Below, in pieces: positions 1 to 6,542 of a stretch of 10,808 nt of DNA. Numbering within the stretch: position 1 is the first letter of the stretch; the number at the start of each line of letters is the position of its first letter. The position numbers and the translations under genes are program-made. Under the pieces are notes generated by a model. The model saw nothing but the letters and a program-made list of their open reading frames with translations, was not told the DNA's origin and made no database searches. Origin of the DNA: Gammaproteobacteria bacterium (GTDB lineage Bacteria; Pseudomonadota; Gammaproteobacteria; Steroidobacterales; Steroidobacteraceae); contig JASHUC010000192.1 in assembly GCA_030040235.1 (NCBI GenBank), positions 1 to 10,808 on the forward strand, in the 5' to 3' direction.

Positions 1-673
1 CGGTGCACCGGCATCGCCTGCGCAGGGCGCAGCCGCGCAAGCCGCAACGGCTCCGCCGCCTCCACCGCCCGCCGCGGCACTGACTGAATTCGATCAGGCC
101 GTGAGCCTCATGCGCGCCGGCAACGCGAGCGAGGCCGAGCGGCGGTTCGAGGTGCTCGCGGTCGAGTATCCGCAGTTTGCGGGCGCCGACATCAACCTCG
201 GGATTCTTTATCGCAAGGCCGGCCGGCTGGAGCCTTCGGAGCAGGCGCTGCGGGAGGCCGTTGAGCGCAATGCCACGAGTGCGGTGGCGTGGAATGAGCT
301 CGGCGTGACGCTGCGATTGCGTGGGAAATTTCGCGATGCGGCCGATGCGTATCACAAGGCGATCGCCGCGGATGCGATGTTCGCGCCGGCGTACCGCAAC
401 CTCGGCGTGCTGCTCGATCTGTATCTCGGCGATGCACCGGGGGCGCTCGCCGCGTTCGAGCGCTACAAGGAGCTCTCGGGTGAGCAGAAGCCGGTGAGCG
501 GCTGGATTGCGGAGCTGCGCCATCGCGTGGGCAAGAGCGCTGCGCCGGCGGCGGGCACCACACCGCCGCGCGCGGCCGTCCAGGCGCGCGGTCCCGATAC
601 GCAGGCAGCGCCGGCCAAGCAGTCACCGGCCCCGCTCGAGGGAACGGCGCCGTCCGCCGGCGCAGGAGCGTGA
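1..673 (+). CDS. Tetratricopeptide-repeat (TPR) protein, 5' end cut by window edge
   Basis: The reading frame is open from base 2 to the TGA at 671-673, so the start lies before the window; a GTG at 101 is in frame but cuts into the first repeat. The visible part opens with an Ala/Pro/Gln-rich linker (bases 2-80), followed by about four TPR units (bases 89-484) with typical helix-pair residues such as NLGILYRKAGRLEPSEQAL, WNELGVTLRLRGKFRDAADA and YRNLGVLLDLYLGDAPGALA. A disordered Ala/Pro-rich tail (bases 535-670) ends the protein. TPR arrays bind other proteins. Low-complexity linkers on both sides suggest an exported or envelope-anchored protein, but the signal sequence would be off the window. 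It ends 3 bases before the next gene, so the two are probably co-transcribed, and it heads an ExbB/ExbD cluster, where TPR partners are common. The TPR call is firm; the role is inferred. Confidence 0.88.
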   Translation, partial: GAPASPAQGAAAQAATAPPPPPPAAALTEFDQAVSLMRAGNASEAERRFEVLAVEYPQFAGADINLGILYRKAGRLEPSEQALREAVERNATSAVAWNELGVTLRLRGKFRDAADAYHKAIAADAMFAPAYRNLGVLLDLYLGDAPGALAAFERYKELSGEQKPVSGWIAELRHRVGKSAAPAAGTTPPRAAVQARGPDTQAAPAKQSPAPLEGTAPSAGAGA

Positions 674-676
674 TCC

Positions 677-1270
677 ATGATGCGATACCTCATTGCAGCA
701 GCCCTCGGCTTCGCGCTGCTCGCGCCCGGCGCGGCGGGCGCACGCCAGAATCCCTCCGCGGCTCCGCCGGCCACGCCGCAGGCGACAGGCGCCGTTGCGC
801 CGGGCGGCACGAGCACTCAAGCGCGCAAGCAGGAGCAGGATGCTCTCGAGCCGGCGGTCGATACGTCCGCCACCACCGCCGCGGCCCCCGCGGCGGCCCC
901 CGCGGCGGCTCCGGCGGCGGCTCCGGCCGCGAGGAATCCCGCTCCTGCGCAGGCGAGCTCCGGAAAGGCGATGGATCATCTGCAGCTCGGAACGACCGAC
1001 ATCACGGGAAACCGCGAGCTGCCGAAGGTGCTCTACATCGTTCCCTGGAAACACTCCAATCTGGGCGACCTCACGGGCAAGCCGCTCAACAGCCTCGTCG
1101 ATGAGACGCTGCAGCCCATCGACCGTGACGTTTTCAAGCGCGAAAACCGGTACTACGGCGCAGTTGCACAAAAAGGCCCGGCGGCCGGCCTCTCACAGAC
1201 GGGTGCTGCGGCGGGCACATCTCGCAACGGGGCGCCCCCGCCCGGTCCGGCGAGCGGGGATGAGAGATAG
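677..1270 (+). CDS. Secreted Ala/Pro-rich protein with a conserved-looking C-terminal block, function unknown
   Basis: This 197-residue protein starts at ATG 677, three bases after the TPR gene; a second ATG follows at 680. Residues 1-22 form a signal peptide: MMR, a hydrophobic run, then AGA for signal peptidase I. Residues 23-98 are Ala/Pro/Thr-rich and include a run of AAAP units. From residue 99 to about 165 composition changes to a normal, folded-looking segment with LQLGTTDITGNRELPKVLYI and a following VPWK. I believe this segment resembles unnamed proteins that sit beside ExbB/ExbD operons in other Gammaproteobacteria, but I cannot check that here. The tail is again Gly/Ala/Pro-rich. 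No catalytic motif, transmembrane helix beyond the signal, or lipobox is visible. Position suggests a periplasmic partner of the TPR protein and the ExbB/ExbD complex. Confidence 0.85.
   Translation: MMRYLIAAALGFALLAPGAAGARQNPSAAPPATPQATGAVAPGGTSTQARKQEQDALEPAVDTSATTAAAPAAAPAAAPAAAPAARNPAPAQASSGKAMDHLQLGTTDITGNRELPKVLYIVPWKHSNLGDLTGKPLNSLVDETLQPIDRDVFKRENRYYGAVAQKGPAAGLSQTGAAAGTSRNGAPPPGPASGDER
881..928 (+). repeat. Four-copy 12-bp in-frame tandem repeat (AAAP units)
   Basis: Four adjacent 12-base units (881-892, 893-904, 905-916, 917-928) read GCGGCCCCCGCG or the variant GCGGCTCCGGCG, the last unit ending GCC. They encode repeated Ala-Ala-Pro-Ala in the flexible linker of the secreted protein. 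The first two copies are identical. Units of 12 bases keep the frame, so copy-number changes would alter only linker length. Confidence 0.85.
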
Positions 1271-1396
1271 ATCGTAGCTTTTTCGGCATATGTCATTCAG
1301 TTTTAGTCTGGGAGACTGTCCGGGTCGGTATTCGGGCCGCGACGCGCGCGGCCACCACTCGGGGCGGAGCTTGCAGCTTCACGAGGAGTGTCGTCG
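1271..1396 (+). promoter_or_regulatory. Intergenic gap before the ExbB gene, possible promoter/leader with two hairpins
   Basis: This is the largest gap inside the envelope cluster. Bases 1271-1308 are noticeably AT-rich against a very GC-rich background, which suits a promoter, but I find no good -35/-10 pair; TTTTTC at 1279-1284 with TTTAGT at 1302-1307 is a poor match. Two perfect inverted repeats follow: AGTCT-GGG-AGACT at 1305-1317 and GGCCGCG-N5-CGCGGCC at 1335-1353. Neither is followed by a T-run, so they are not classical terminators. A ribosome binding site GAGGAG (1383-1388) lies 8 bases before ATG 1397. The gap could give the ExbB operon its own promoter, separate from the two upstream genes. 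Confidence 0.35.
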
Positions 1397-2056
1397 ATGA
1401 ATCTCTGGCACATGGTCGTACGGTTTTTCCAGAGCGGCGGGGCTTTCATGTTCCCGATCGCCGTGGTGCTGGTGCTCGGGCTCGCGATCGCCATCGAGCG
1501 CTATTTCTATCTGCAGCTCGTCGGGGCACGCAACCGCGCGCTGTGGAACCAGATCGTTCCGATGCTCTCGCAGGGCAACTTCCGTCAGGTCGTGCAGATC
1601 ACCTCCAAGTCGGGATCGGCCATCGGCCAGATCCTCAACTACGGCCTGGCGCGCATTCAGGCGGCTCGTCGCCGCGACGACATCGAGAAGGCCATGGAGG
1701 AGAGCCTGATGGAGGTCGTGCCACGCCTCGAGAAGCGCACGCACTACCTTGCGACCTTCGCCAATCTCGCGACGCTGCTCGGACTGCTCGGCACGGTGTT
1801 CGGTCTCATCAATGCGTTCGCCGCGGTCTCGACGGTCAACCCGGCGGAGAAGGCGAACCTGCTCTCGGCGAGCATCTCGGTCGCGATGAACAACACGGCA
1901 TTCGGCCTGATGACCGCGGTGCCGCTGCTGTTCATTCACGCATGGCTGCAGACCAAGACCACCGAGCTCATCGACAGCCTCGAGATGGCCTCGGTCAAAT
2001 TCCTCAACGCGATCACCGAGCGGCGCCCCGAGGCTCCGGCGCCGGCCGCCGCCTGA
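1397..2056 (+). CDS. MotA/TolQ/ExbB-family proton channel subunit
   Basis: The 219-residue protein matches the ExbB/TolQ family in length and layout. These form an inner-membrane pentamer that, with ExbD/TolR, uses proton flow to drive a periplasmic partner. Membrane segments lie near residues 17-37 (ending in IER), 120-142 and 160-182. The signature ATLLGLLGTVFGLI (125-138) and VAMNNTAFGLMTAVP (162-176) match the two conserved pore helices; T133 and T167 sit where the family has its pore threonines. A cytoplasmic loop fills residues 40-115, and the tail is Ala/Pro-rich. I chose ATG 1397 because GAGGAG at 1383-1388 is well spaced for it; a GTG at 1388 would bury that site. Two ExbD genes follow. 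The sequence alone does not separate TolQ from ExbB, and no TolA, TolB or Pal gene is near. Confidence 0.93.
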   Translation: MNLWHMVVRFFQSGGAFMFPIAVVLVLGLAIAIERYFYLQLVGARNRALWNQIVPMLSQGNFRQVVQITSKSGSAIGQILNYGLARIQAARRRDDIEKAMEESLMEVVPRLEKRTHYLATFANLATLLGLLGTVFGLINAFAAVSTVNPAEKANLLSASISVAMNNTAFGLMTAVPLLFIHAWLQTKTTELIDSLEMASVKFLNAITERRPEAPAPAAA

Positions 2057-2091
2057 TCGCGCGAGGCTCGTGACCGGAGCTCGCCCGAGCC

Positions 2092-2592
2092 ATGCGCCGT
2101 TCCTACGACGCCAAGAAGCTTGCCCGGCGGCGTCGCCAGCCGGTCGAGCTGCTGCTCGTACCGATGATCGACATCTTCACGGTGCTCGTGACGTTCCTGC
2201 TCATGACCGCCGTGTTCTCGCGCACCGTCGTGCTGCAGCTCAACATGCCGCAGCAGCAGAACCAGTTCAAGGATCCGCCGCCCGGCCTGCAGCTCGAGGT
2301 GGTGGTGCGCAAGAACCTGATCCAGGTCGATGACCGCAACAGCGGCCCGCTGGCGACGATGCCCAACACGGCGCAGGGCTACGACTACGACACGCTCACC
2401 ACCTATCTCGAGCGCGTGAAGGCCAAATTCCCGGACAAGACCGACGCCACGGTGCTCCTCGAGCCCGATATCTCCTACGACACGCTCGTGCAGGTGATGG
2501 ATCACGTGCGGGTGTTCGAGGTGCCGGACGGCCTCGGCACTCAGCAGGCGGAGCTGTTCCCGGATATTTCGATCGGAGATGCACCCATATGA
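2092..2592 (+). CDS. ExbD/TolR-family biopolymer transport protein, first copy
   Basis: The 166-residue protein has ExbD/TolR architecture: a basic cytoplasmic start (KKLARRRR), one transmembrane helix at about residues 18-40, and a periplasmic domain. The helix reads LLLVPMIDIFTVLVTFLLM, with D27 in the place of the essential protonatable Asp of ExbD (D25 in E. coli). The periplasmic part includes LEVVVRKNLIQVDD and VLLEPDISYDTLVQVMDHV, the usual beta-alpha pattern with the repeated 'Y.tlv.vmd' element. It begins 35 bases after the ExbB stop with only a weak GGAG (2075-2078) upstream, so it may rely on coupling. It differs clearly from the second copy outside the core motif and carries an inserted segment (about residues 55-95) absent from short ExbD proteins. 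The two copies may pair as a heterodimer. Confidence 0.92.
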   Translation: MRRSYDAKKLARRRRQPVELLLVPMIDIFTVLVTFLLMTAVFSRTVVLQLNMPQQQNQFKDPPPGLQLEVVVRKNLIQVDDRNSGPLATMPNTAQGYDYDTLTTYLERVKAKFPDKTDATVLLEPDISYDTLVQVMDHVRVFEVPDGLGTQQAELFPDISIGDAPI

Positions 2593-3149
2593 TGTCGAAC
2601 CGCGCCCGCCGCATGGCCGAGCATCACGTGCGCCATCGGGCCGACGCGCAGCTCAATCTCATTCCGCTCATCGACATCCTCTCAGTGATGGTCTCGTTCC
2701 TGCTCGTGTACTCGACCGAGGTGGAGATCATCCAGAACACCAAGGGAATCGAGATCCCGCAGTCGATCGCCGAGACCCAGCCGCACCGCTCGGTCGTCGT
2801 GATGATCACCAAGACCGATCTGTTCGTGCAGGGCGAGCGCATCGCCTCGGTGAGCGATGTGACCTCGAGCCCGACGCCGATCATCCGTGCGCTGCACGAT
2901 GCGCTCAAGCGGCCGATGCTCGTCGGCGAGGAGGTGAGCCAGCAGGCGATCGCCTCGCGCGAGATCACGATCATGGCCGACAAGTCCCTCCCGTACGAGG
3001 TGCTGAAGAAGGTCATGACGACGTGCACGGATGCGGATTACGGACGCATCTCGCTCGCCGTGCTGCAGAAGGACAAACCGGTCGCGCCCGGTCGCACCGC
3101 CCACAACCTGCCGTCGGCGGCGGGAGAGGTGCATGTTCTTCCTGGCTAG
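2589..3149 (+). CDS. ExbD/TolR-family biopolymer transport protein, second copy
   Basis: The 186-residue protein starts at ATG 2589, which overlaps the preceding TGA as ATGA, the usual sign of translational coupling; GGAG at 2575-2578 is 10 bases upstream, and ATG 2592 is an alternative start. The transmembrane segment LNLIPLIDILSVMVSFLLVY (residues 22-41) carries the conserved Asp at D29. The periplasmic domain has VVVMITKTDLFVQGERI and ITIMADKSLPYEVLKKVMTT, the standard ExbD fold elements. Both copies keep the membrane Asp, so both could take part in proton conduction. The C-terminal tail after about residue 165 is unstructured. Two consecutive, diverged ExbD genes behind one ExbB are typical of AgmX-linked operons rather than of tol-pal or of tonB-exbB-exbD for iron uptake. 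Confidence 0.93.
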   Translation: MMSNRARRMAEHHVRHRADAQLNLIPLIDILSVMVSFLLVYSTEVEIIQNTKGIEIPQSIAETQPHRSVVVMITKTDLFVQGERIASVSDVTSSPTPIIRALHDALKRPMLVGEEVSQQAIASREITIMADKSLPYEVLKKVMTTCTDADYGRISLAVLQKDKPVAPGRTAHNLPSAAGEVHVLPG

Positions 3150-3187
3150 ACAAGCTGCGCCGGCGATCGCCCGGGGAGGGCACTAGC

Positions 3188-4123
3188 GTGCGAGCCCCTC
3201 CGCAACCGATGCTGCTCGCTCCGTACTACCGCACGTACGAGCTGCCCTGGGAGGCGCGCCCGGAGGAGCGCGAGCGCTATCGCAAGATCCTGTGGATCGG
3301 GTTCGCGATCCTCGGTTTCTTCACGGTGCTCTTCGTCTTGTTGCCGACTCCCAAGCGCGAAGTCAACGAGACGGTCGTGCCCGAGCGCCTGGCCCGCGTC
3401 ATGATCGAGCAGCAGGCGAAGCCGAAGCCGCCGCCCGCCCCCAAGGTCGAGGAGAAACCGAAGCCGGTGGCGAAGCCCATCCCGGTGCCGGTGCCGCCGC
3501 CCGACCGCACGGAACAGGCGCGGCGCAGGGCACAGCATTCCGGTCTACTCAAATTCCAGGACGAGCTCGCCGATCTGCGCGAGGACTTGCCGGTCGAGAA
3601 CACGCGCACCCGCAACCTCATGGGCGCGGTGGGCGCCGACAGCCACGCGGAGCGCTCGCTCATCGCCTCGAAGGTCGGTGTCGGCTCGGGCGGCATCACC
3701 TCCGCCGACGTGAGCCGCGGATATGGAACGGGAGCCGGCTCGCTCACCGGTCCGCAAGCAACCAGAGTGAGCTCGGCGATCCTGCGCGCCGGGGCGGAAT
3801 CGCAATCCACGCGTAGCGGCTCGAGCGGCAAGGCGGCCCGCAGCCGTGAGGAGATCGAGCTGGTCTTTGACCGCAACAAGGGCGCGATCTACGCGCTCTA
3901 CAGCCGTGAGCTGCGCATGCGGCCGGAGCTGCAGGGCAAGCTGGTGCTCGAGTTCACGATCGCTCCCTCCGGGGAGGTGACGATGTGCCGCGTCGTCTCG
4001 AGCGAGCTCGGCGATCCGGAGCTCGAGCAGAAGATCATCGCCCGCGTGCGCCTGTTTCACTTCGAGCCCAAGGACGTGGCTCCCATCACGACCACCAAGC
4101 CGATCGATTTCTTCCCGGCCTGA
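3188..4123 (+). CDS. TonB-like single-pass energy transducer with AgmX/PglI-type C-terminal domain
   Basis: The start is GTG 3188, preceded by a strong GGGGAGG (3173-3179); the frame is open much further upstream, but that part shadows the second ExbD gene. The 311-residue protein has a cytoplasmic start, one membrane helix (about 34-53), a Pro/Lys-rich stretch (75-108; QQAKPKPPPAPKVEEKPKP) like the periplasm-spanning linker of TonB, a middle region with a Gly-rich patch (163-182), and a C-terminal domain (219-311). That domain contains ELQGKLVLEFTIAPSGEV and ends in KPIDFFPA, matching the AgmX/PglI tail seen in Myxococcus motility and envelope proteins. It probably receives force from the ExbB/ExbD complex and acts on a periplasmic or outer-membrane target. 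The cysteine pair I associate with myxobacterial versions is absent; only C267 is present. The target is unknown. Confidence 0.88.
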   Translation: MRAPPQPMLLAPYYRTYELPWEARPEERERYRKILWIGFAILGFFTVLFVLLPTPKREVNETVVPERLARVMIEQQAKPKPPPAPKVEEKPKPVAKPIPVPVPPPDRTEQARRRAQHSGLLKFQDELADLREDLPVENTRTRNLMGAVGADSHAERSLIASKVGVGSGGITSADVSRGYGTGAGSLTGPQATRVSSAILRAGAESQSTRSGSSGKAARSREEIELVFDRNKGAIYALYSRELRMRPELQGKLVLEFTIAPSGEVTMCRVVSSELGDPELEQKIIARVRLFHFEPKDVAPITTTKPIDFFPA

Positions 4124-4132
4124 GGCCTCGAC

Positions 4133-4492
4133 ATGAACTTGCAATCGGAGATCGACTACTTCACCGACTTGCGGGGCATCGACAAGGCCCGGCTGCTCAA
4201 TCTCTTCCTCCACGAGCTCGCGGAGGAGGCCCGCGGCACGTACGGGCCCGGCACCGAGCAGGTGCACGACAGTGCGCACCTGCGGTTCGTGAACGAGCTG
4301 GTCCACCGGCTCACCCGGGTTATCGAGCAGCTCATGGCCGAGGATGCCGCGCGACCCGCCGACGACGTGCTGCTGCGGATGCTGCTTTCTCCCCGCGCCG
4401 ACAAGGTCGCCGAGCGTCTGGTGCTCAACGCCTACCGGCGGGCGATCCAGGGCTTCGAGAGCTTCGATACCACGATCCTGATGAGCTCGTAG
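4133..4492 (+). CDS. Small uncharacterised helical protein at the end of the envelope cluster
   Basis: I do not recognise this 119-residue protein. It starts at ATG 4133, nine bases after the AgmX-tail stop, with no strong ribosome binding site, so it is probably co-translated with the cluster. It has no signal peptide or membrane helix and looks almost wholly alpha-helical and cytoplasmic. Recognisable stretches are IDYFTDLRGIDKARLLNLFL near the start, HLRFVNELVHRLTRVIEQLM in the middle and RLVLNAYRRAIQGFESFDTT near the end. Codon use matches its neighbours, and the overlapping minus-strand frames look like shadows. Its place behind an energy-transduction operon hints at an accessory or regulatory role, but it might only share the transcript. 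Confidence 0.75.
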   Translation: MNLQSEIDYFTDLRGIDKARLLNLFLHELAEEARGTYGPGTEQVHDSAHLRFVNELVHRLTRVIEQLMAEDAARPADDVLLRMLLSPRADKVAERLVLNAYRRAIQGFESFDTTILMSS

Positions 4493-4505
4493 CGCGGCGG
4501 CGAGC

Positions 4506-4535
4506 TTGCGCCCGGCGCGAGATCGTGAGTAGAGT
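4506..4535 (+). promoter_or_regulatory. Weak candidate sigma-70 promoter before the antiporter gene
   Basis: TTGCGC (4506-4511) and TAGAGT (4530-4535) are separated by 18 bases in the 70-bp gap between the small protein and the antiporter. The -35 matches the consensus at three positions and the -10 at four. A start site about seven bases after the -10 would fall inside the inverted repeat at 4537-4557. In such GC-rich DNA a match of this quality can arise by chance. Confidence 0.25.
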
Positions 4536-4536
4536 G

Positions 4537-4557
4537 GCGCCGGAACCTCTCCGGCGC
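4537..4557 (+). promoter_or_regulatory. Perfect 8-bp inverted repeat just upstream of the antiporter start
   Basis: GCGCCGGA (4537-4544) and TCCGGCGC (4550-4557) are perfect reverse complements around the loop ACCTC. The second arm ends 5 bases before ATG 4563, where a ribosome binding site would normally be, and no purine-rich Shine-Dalgarno motif is visible there. In RNA it would fold into a stable stem able to limit ribosome access; in DNA it could be an operator overlapping the start of transcription. No T-run follows, so it is not a standard terminator. Confidence 0.5.
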
Positions 4558-4562
4558 GCGCG

Positions 4563-6542
4563 ATGATCGAGCAGCCGCTCACCCAAATTCTAATTCTGCT
4601 CGCAGCGTCCGTGTTCGTGGTGACGCTCGCCCGCCGGCTCGGCTGGCCCCCGATCCTCGGTTATCTCATCGTCGGCATGGCGCTCGGGCCGCATGCGTTC
4701 GGTCTCATCGAAGGCAGCGCCACGATGCGCGTGCTGCCCGAGCTCGGCGTCGTGTTTCTGGTGTTCACGCTCGGGCTGGAGTTCTCCCTGGAGCGGATGC
4801 TGGCGATGCGGCGCGAGGTGCTCGGGCTCGGCGCGCTGCAGGTCCTGGCGACCCTCGGTCTGTGCGCGATCCTCGTAAGGCTCACCGGAGCCTCCTGGCT
4901 GCTCGCCGCGCTCATCGGCGGCGCGGTCGCCATGAGCTCGACCGCCATCATTCTGCGGCAGCTGAGCGATCGCGGCGAGCTCAACCGCACGCACGGGCGG
5001 CTGGCATTCAGCATGCTGCTGTTCCAGGACCTCGCTTTCGTTCCGCTGCTCGCTCTGGCTCCGAGCCTGGAGCGCGGGATGACGGCTTTTTCGCTGCACA
5101 CGGCCGCCGTCACGGTCGCGGGGGGCATCGTCGCCGTCGTCCTGGTGCTCGCGGCCGGCCGCTGGCTGCTGCGGCCGCTGTTTTACGAGATCGCGCACAG
5201 CCGGCTGCGTGAGCTGTTCACGATGACCGCGCTGTGCGTCGTCCTCGCCTCCGCATGGATCTCGTATGTCGCCGGCTTGTCCCTCGCCCTCGGCGCCTTC
5301 CTGGCCGGGATGATGCTCGCCGAGACCGAATACCGGCATCAGATCGATGCGGTGATCCGCCCGTTCCGCGACATCCTCCTCGGGCTCTTTTTCATCTCGA
5401 TCGGCATGCTGCTCGATGTGCGATTGCTGCTCGCCGACTTCGGACTGGTCGCGGCGCTGCTGCTCGGGATGCTCGTGCTCAAGGCGGTGATCGCTGCGGC
5501 CGCCACGCGCCTGTTCGTCGACTCGACCTTCAAGGCCGTGCGCACCGGCATCGTGGTGGCGATCGGCGGGGAGTTCGGAATCGCCCTGCTCACGATCGTG
5601 CTGCAGAGCGGCGCGGCCCCGGGCCTGCTCCCGCAGCTGCTGCTCGTCGCCGTGGTGCTCTCGATGGTCCTGAGCCCGCTCGTGCTGACCCACAACCGCA
5701 CGCTCGCCCGATTCATACTTCACGAGCGCGGTCCGCGCCTCGCGCCGCTCGAGCCGGAGCATGCCGCCACGCACTCCATCGCGCAGCGCGAGCATGTGAT
5801 TCTCTGCGGCTATGGGCGCGTCGGGCAGAATGTGGCGCGGGTGCTCGAGTCGCAGGGGTTCGAGTACATTGCCCTCGACATCGACCCGGCGCGGATCCGA
5901 GCGGCGCGGCAGGCCGGCGAGCCCGTGCTGTACGGCGATTCGGCCGACACCGAGATGCTCGCCAAGGCAGGCATCGACCATGCGAGCGCGGTGGTCGTGA
6001 GCTTCTCGAATCCGGCGGTTGCGCTCGAGATCGTGCGCTGCGTCCGCTCGGTGCGCACGGGCGTCCCGCTGCTCGTCCGCACGGCCGACGATGCGCGGCT
6101 GCAGCAGCTCAAGGATGCGGGGGCGACCGAGGTCGTGCCGGAGACTTTCGAAGCGAGCCTGATGCTCGTCTCGCAGGTATTGATGCTGCTCGAGGTGCCG
6201 GTGAGCCGCGTGGTGCATACGATCGGGAACATTCGCAGCAGCCGTTATCAACTGCTGCGCAACATTCACCGGCGCGAGGATGCGCGTCCGGAGAGCGAGC
6301 CGAACGTGTATCGGGAGGAGCTCAAGTCGATCGTCATCCCGCCCGGAGCCTGGGCCGTGGGACGCACCGTCGATGAGCTGCGCGCGCGCGGCGCCGAGGT
6401 TGCCATCACCGGCATACGCCGTCACGGCATTCTCGGGCGTGAGCCCTCCGGCGACACCTTCCTCAAGGAAGGCGACATCGTGGTGATCTACGGGCTTCCG
6501 GAGGCGCTCGAGCACGCCGAGGGGGTCTTGCTTGCCGGCTGA
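4563..6542 (+). CDS. CPA2-family cation:proton antiporter with RCK domain (Kef/YbaL type)
   Basis: The 659-residue protein has a Na+/H+-exchanger membrane domain of about 12 helices (residues 8-380), a TrkA-N/RCK nucleotide-binding domain and a TrkA-C domain (about 580-655). The membrane part shows the family's FQD motif (F154-Q155-D156, the ion-binding Asp) and RPFRDILLGLFFISIGMLLD (from R266), which match KefB/KefC. The RCK domain opens with HVILCGYGRVGQNVARVL (from H411), a GxGxxG Rossmann loop, and has the acidic DID at the end of the second strand. Such proteins exchange K+ or Na+ for protons across the inner membrane, gated by nucleotides or metabolites bound to RCK. No KefF/KefG ancillary gene is adjacent, and the added TrkA-C domain favours YbaL-like over glutathione-gated Kef. 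Its end overlaps the carboxylase gene. Confidence 0.93.
   Translation: MIEQPLTQILILLAASVFVVTLARRLGWPPILGYLIVGMALGPHAFGLIEGSATMRVLPELGVVFLVFTLGLEFSLERMLAMRREVLGLGALQVLATLGLCAILVRLTGASWLLAALIGGAVAMSSTAIILRQLSDRGELNRTHGRLAFSMLLFQDLAFVPLLALAPSLERGMTAFSLHTAAVTVAGGIVAVVLVLAAGRWLLRPLFYEIAHSRLRELFTMTALCVVLASAWISYVAGLSLALGAFLAGMMLAETEYRHQIDAVIRPFRDILLGLFFISIGMLLDVRLLLADFGLVAALLLGMLVLKAVIAAAATRLFVDSTFKAVRTGIVVAIGGEFGIALLTIVLQSGAAPGLLPQLLLVAVVLSMVLSPLVLTHNRTLARFILHERGPRLAPLEPEHAATHSIAQREHVILCGYGRVGQNVARVLESQGFEYIALDIDPARIRAARQAGEPVLYGDSADTEMLAKAGIDHASAVVVSFSNPAVALEIVRCVRSVRTGVPLLVRTADDARLQQLKDAGATEVVPETFEASLMLVSQVLMLLEVPVSRVVHTIGNIRSSRYQLLRNIHRREDARPESEPNVYREELKSIVIPPGAWAVGRTVDELRARGAEVAITGIRRHGILGREPSGDTFLKEGDIVVIYGLPEALEHAEGVLLAG

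Noticed and set aside
1335..1353. Hairpin GGCCGCG-N5-CGCGGCC as a terminator
   Set aside because: No T-run follows, and it sits upstream of a gene in the same direction. Stems of G and C arise easily here, so I kept it only as part of the gap description.
1388..1396. GTG 1388 as start of the ExbB gene
   Set aside because: It would lie on the ribosome binding site GAGGAG, which is ideally spaced for ATG 1397.
2579..3187. Upstream extension of the TonB-like frame to 514 codons
   Set aside because: The extra part overlaps the second ExbD gene out of frame and has no recognisable content. GTG 3188 with GGGGAGG in front explains the real start.
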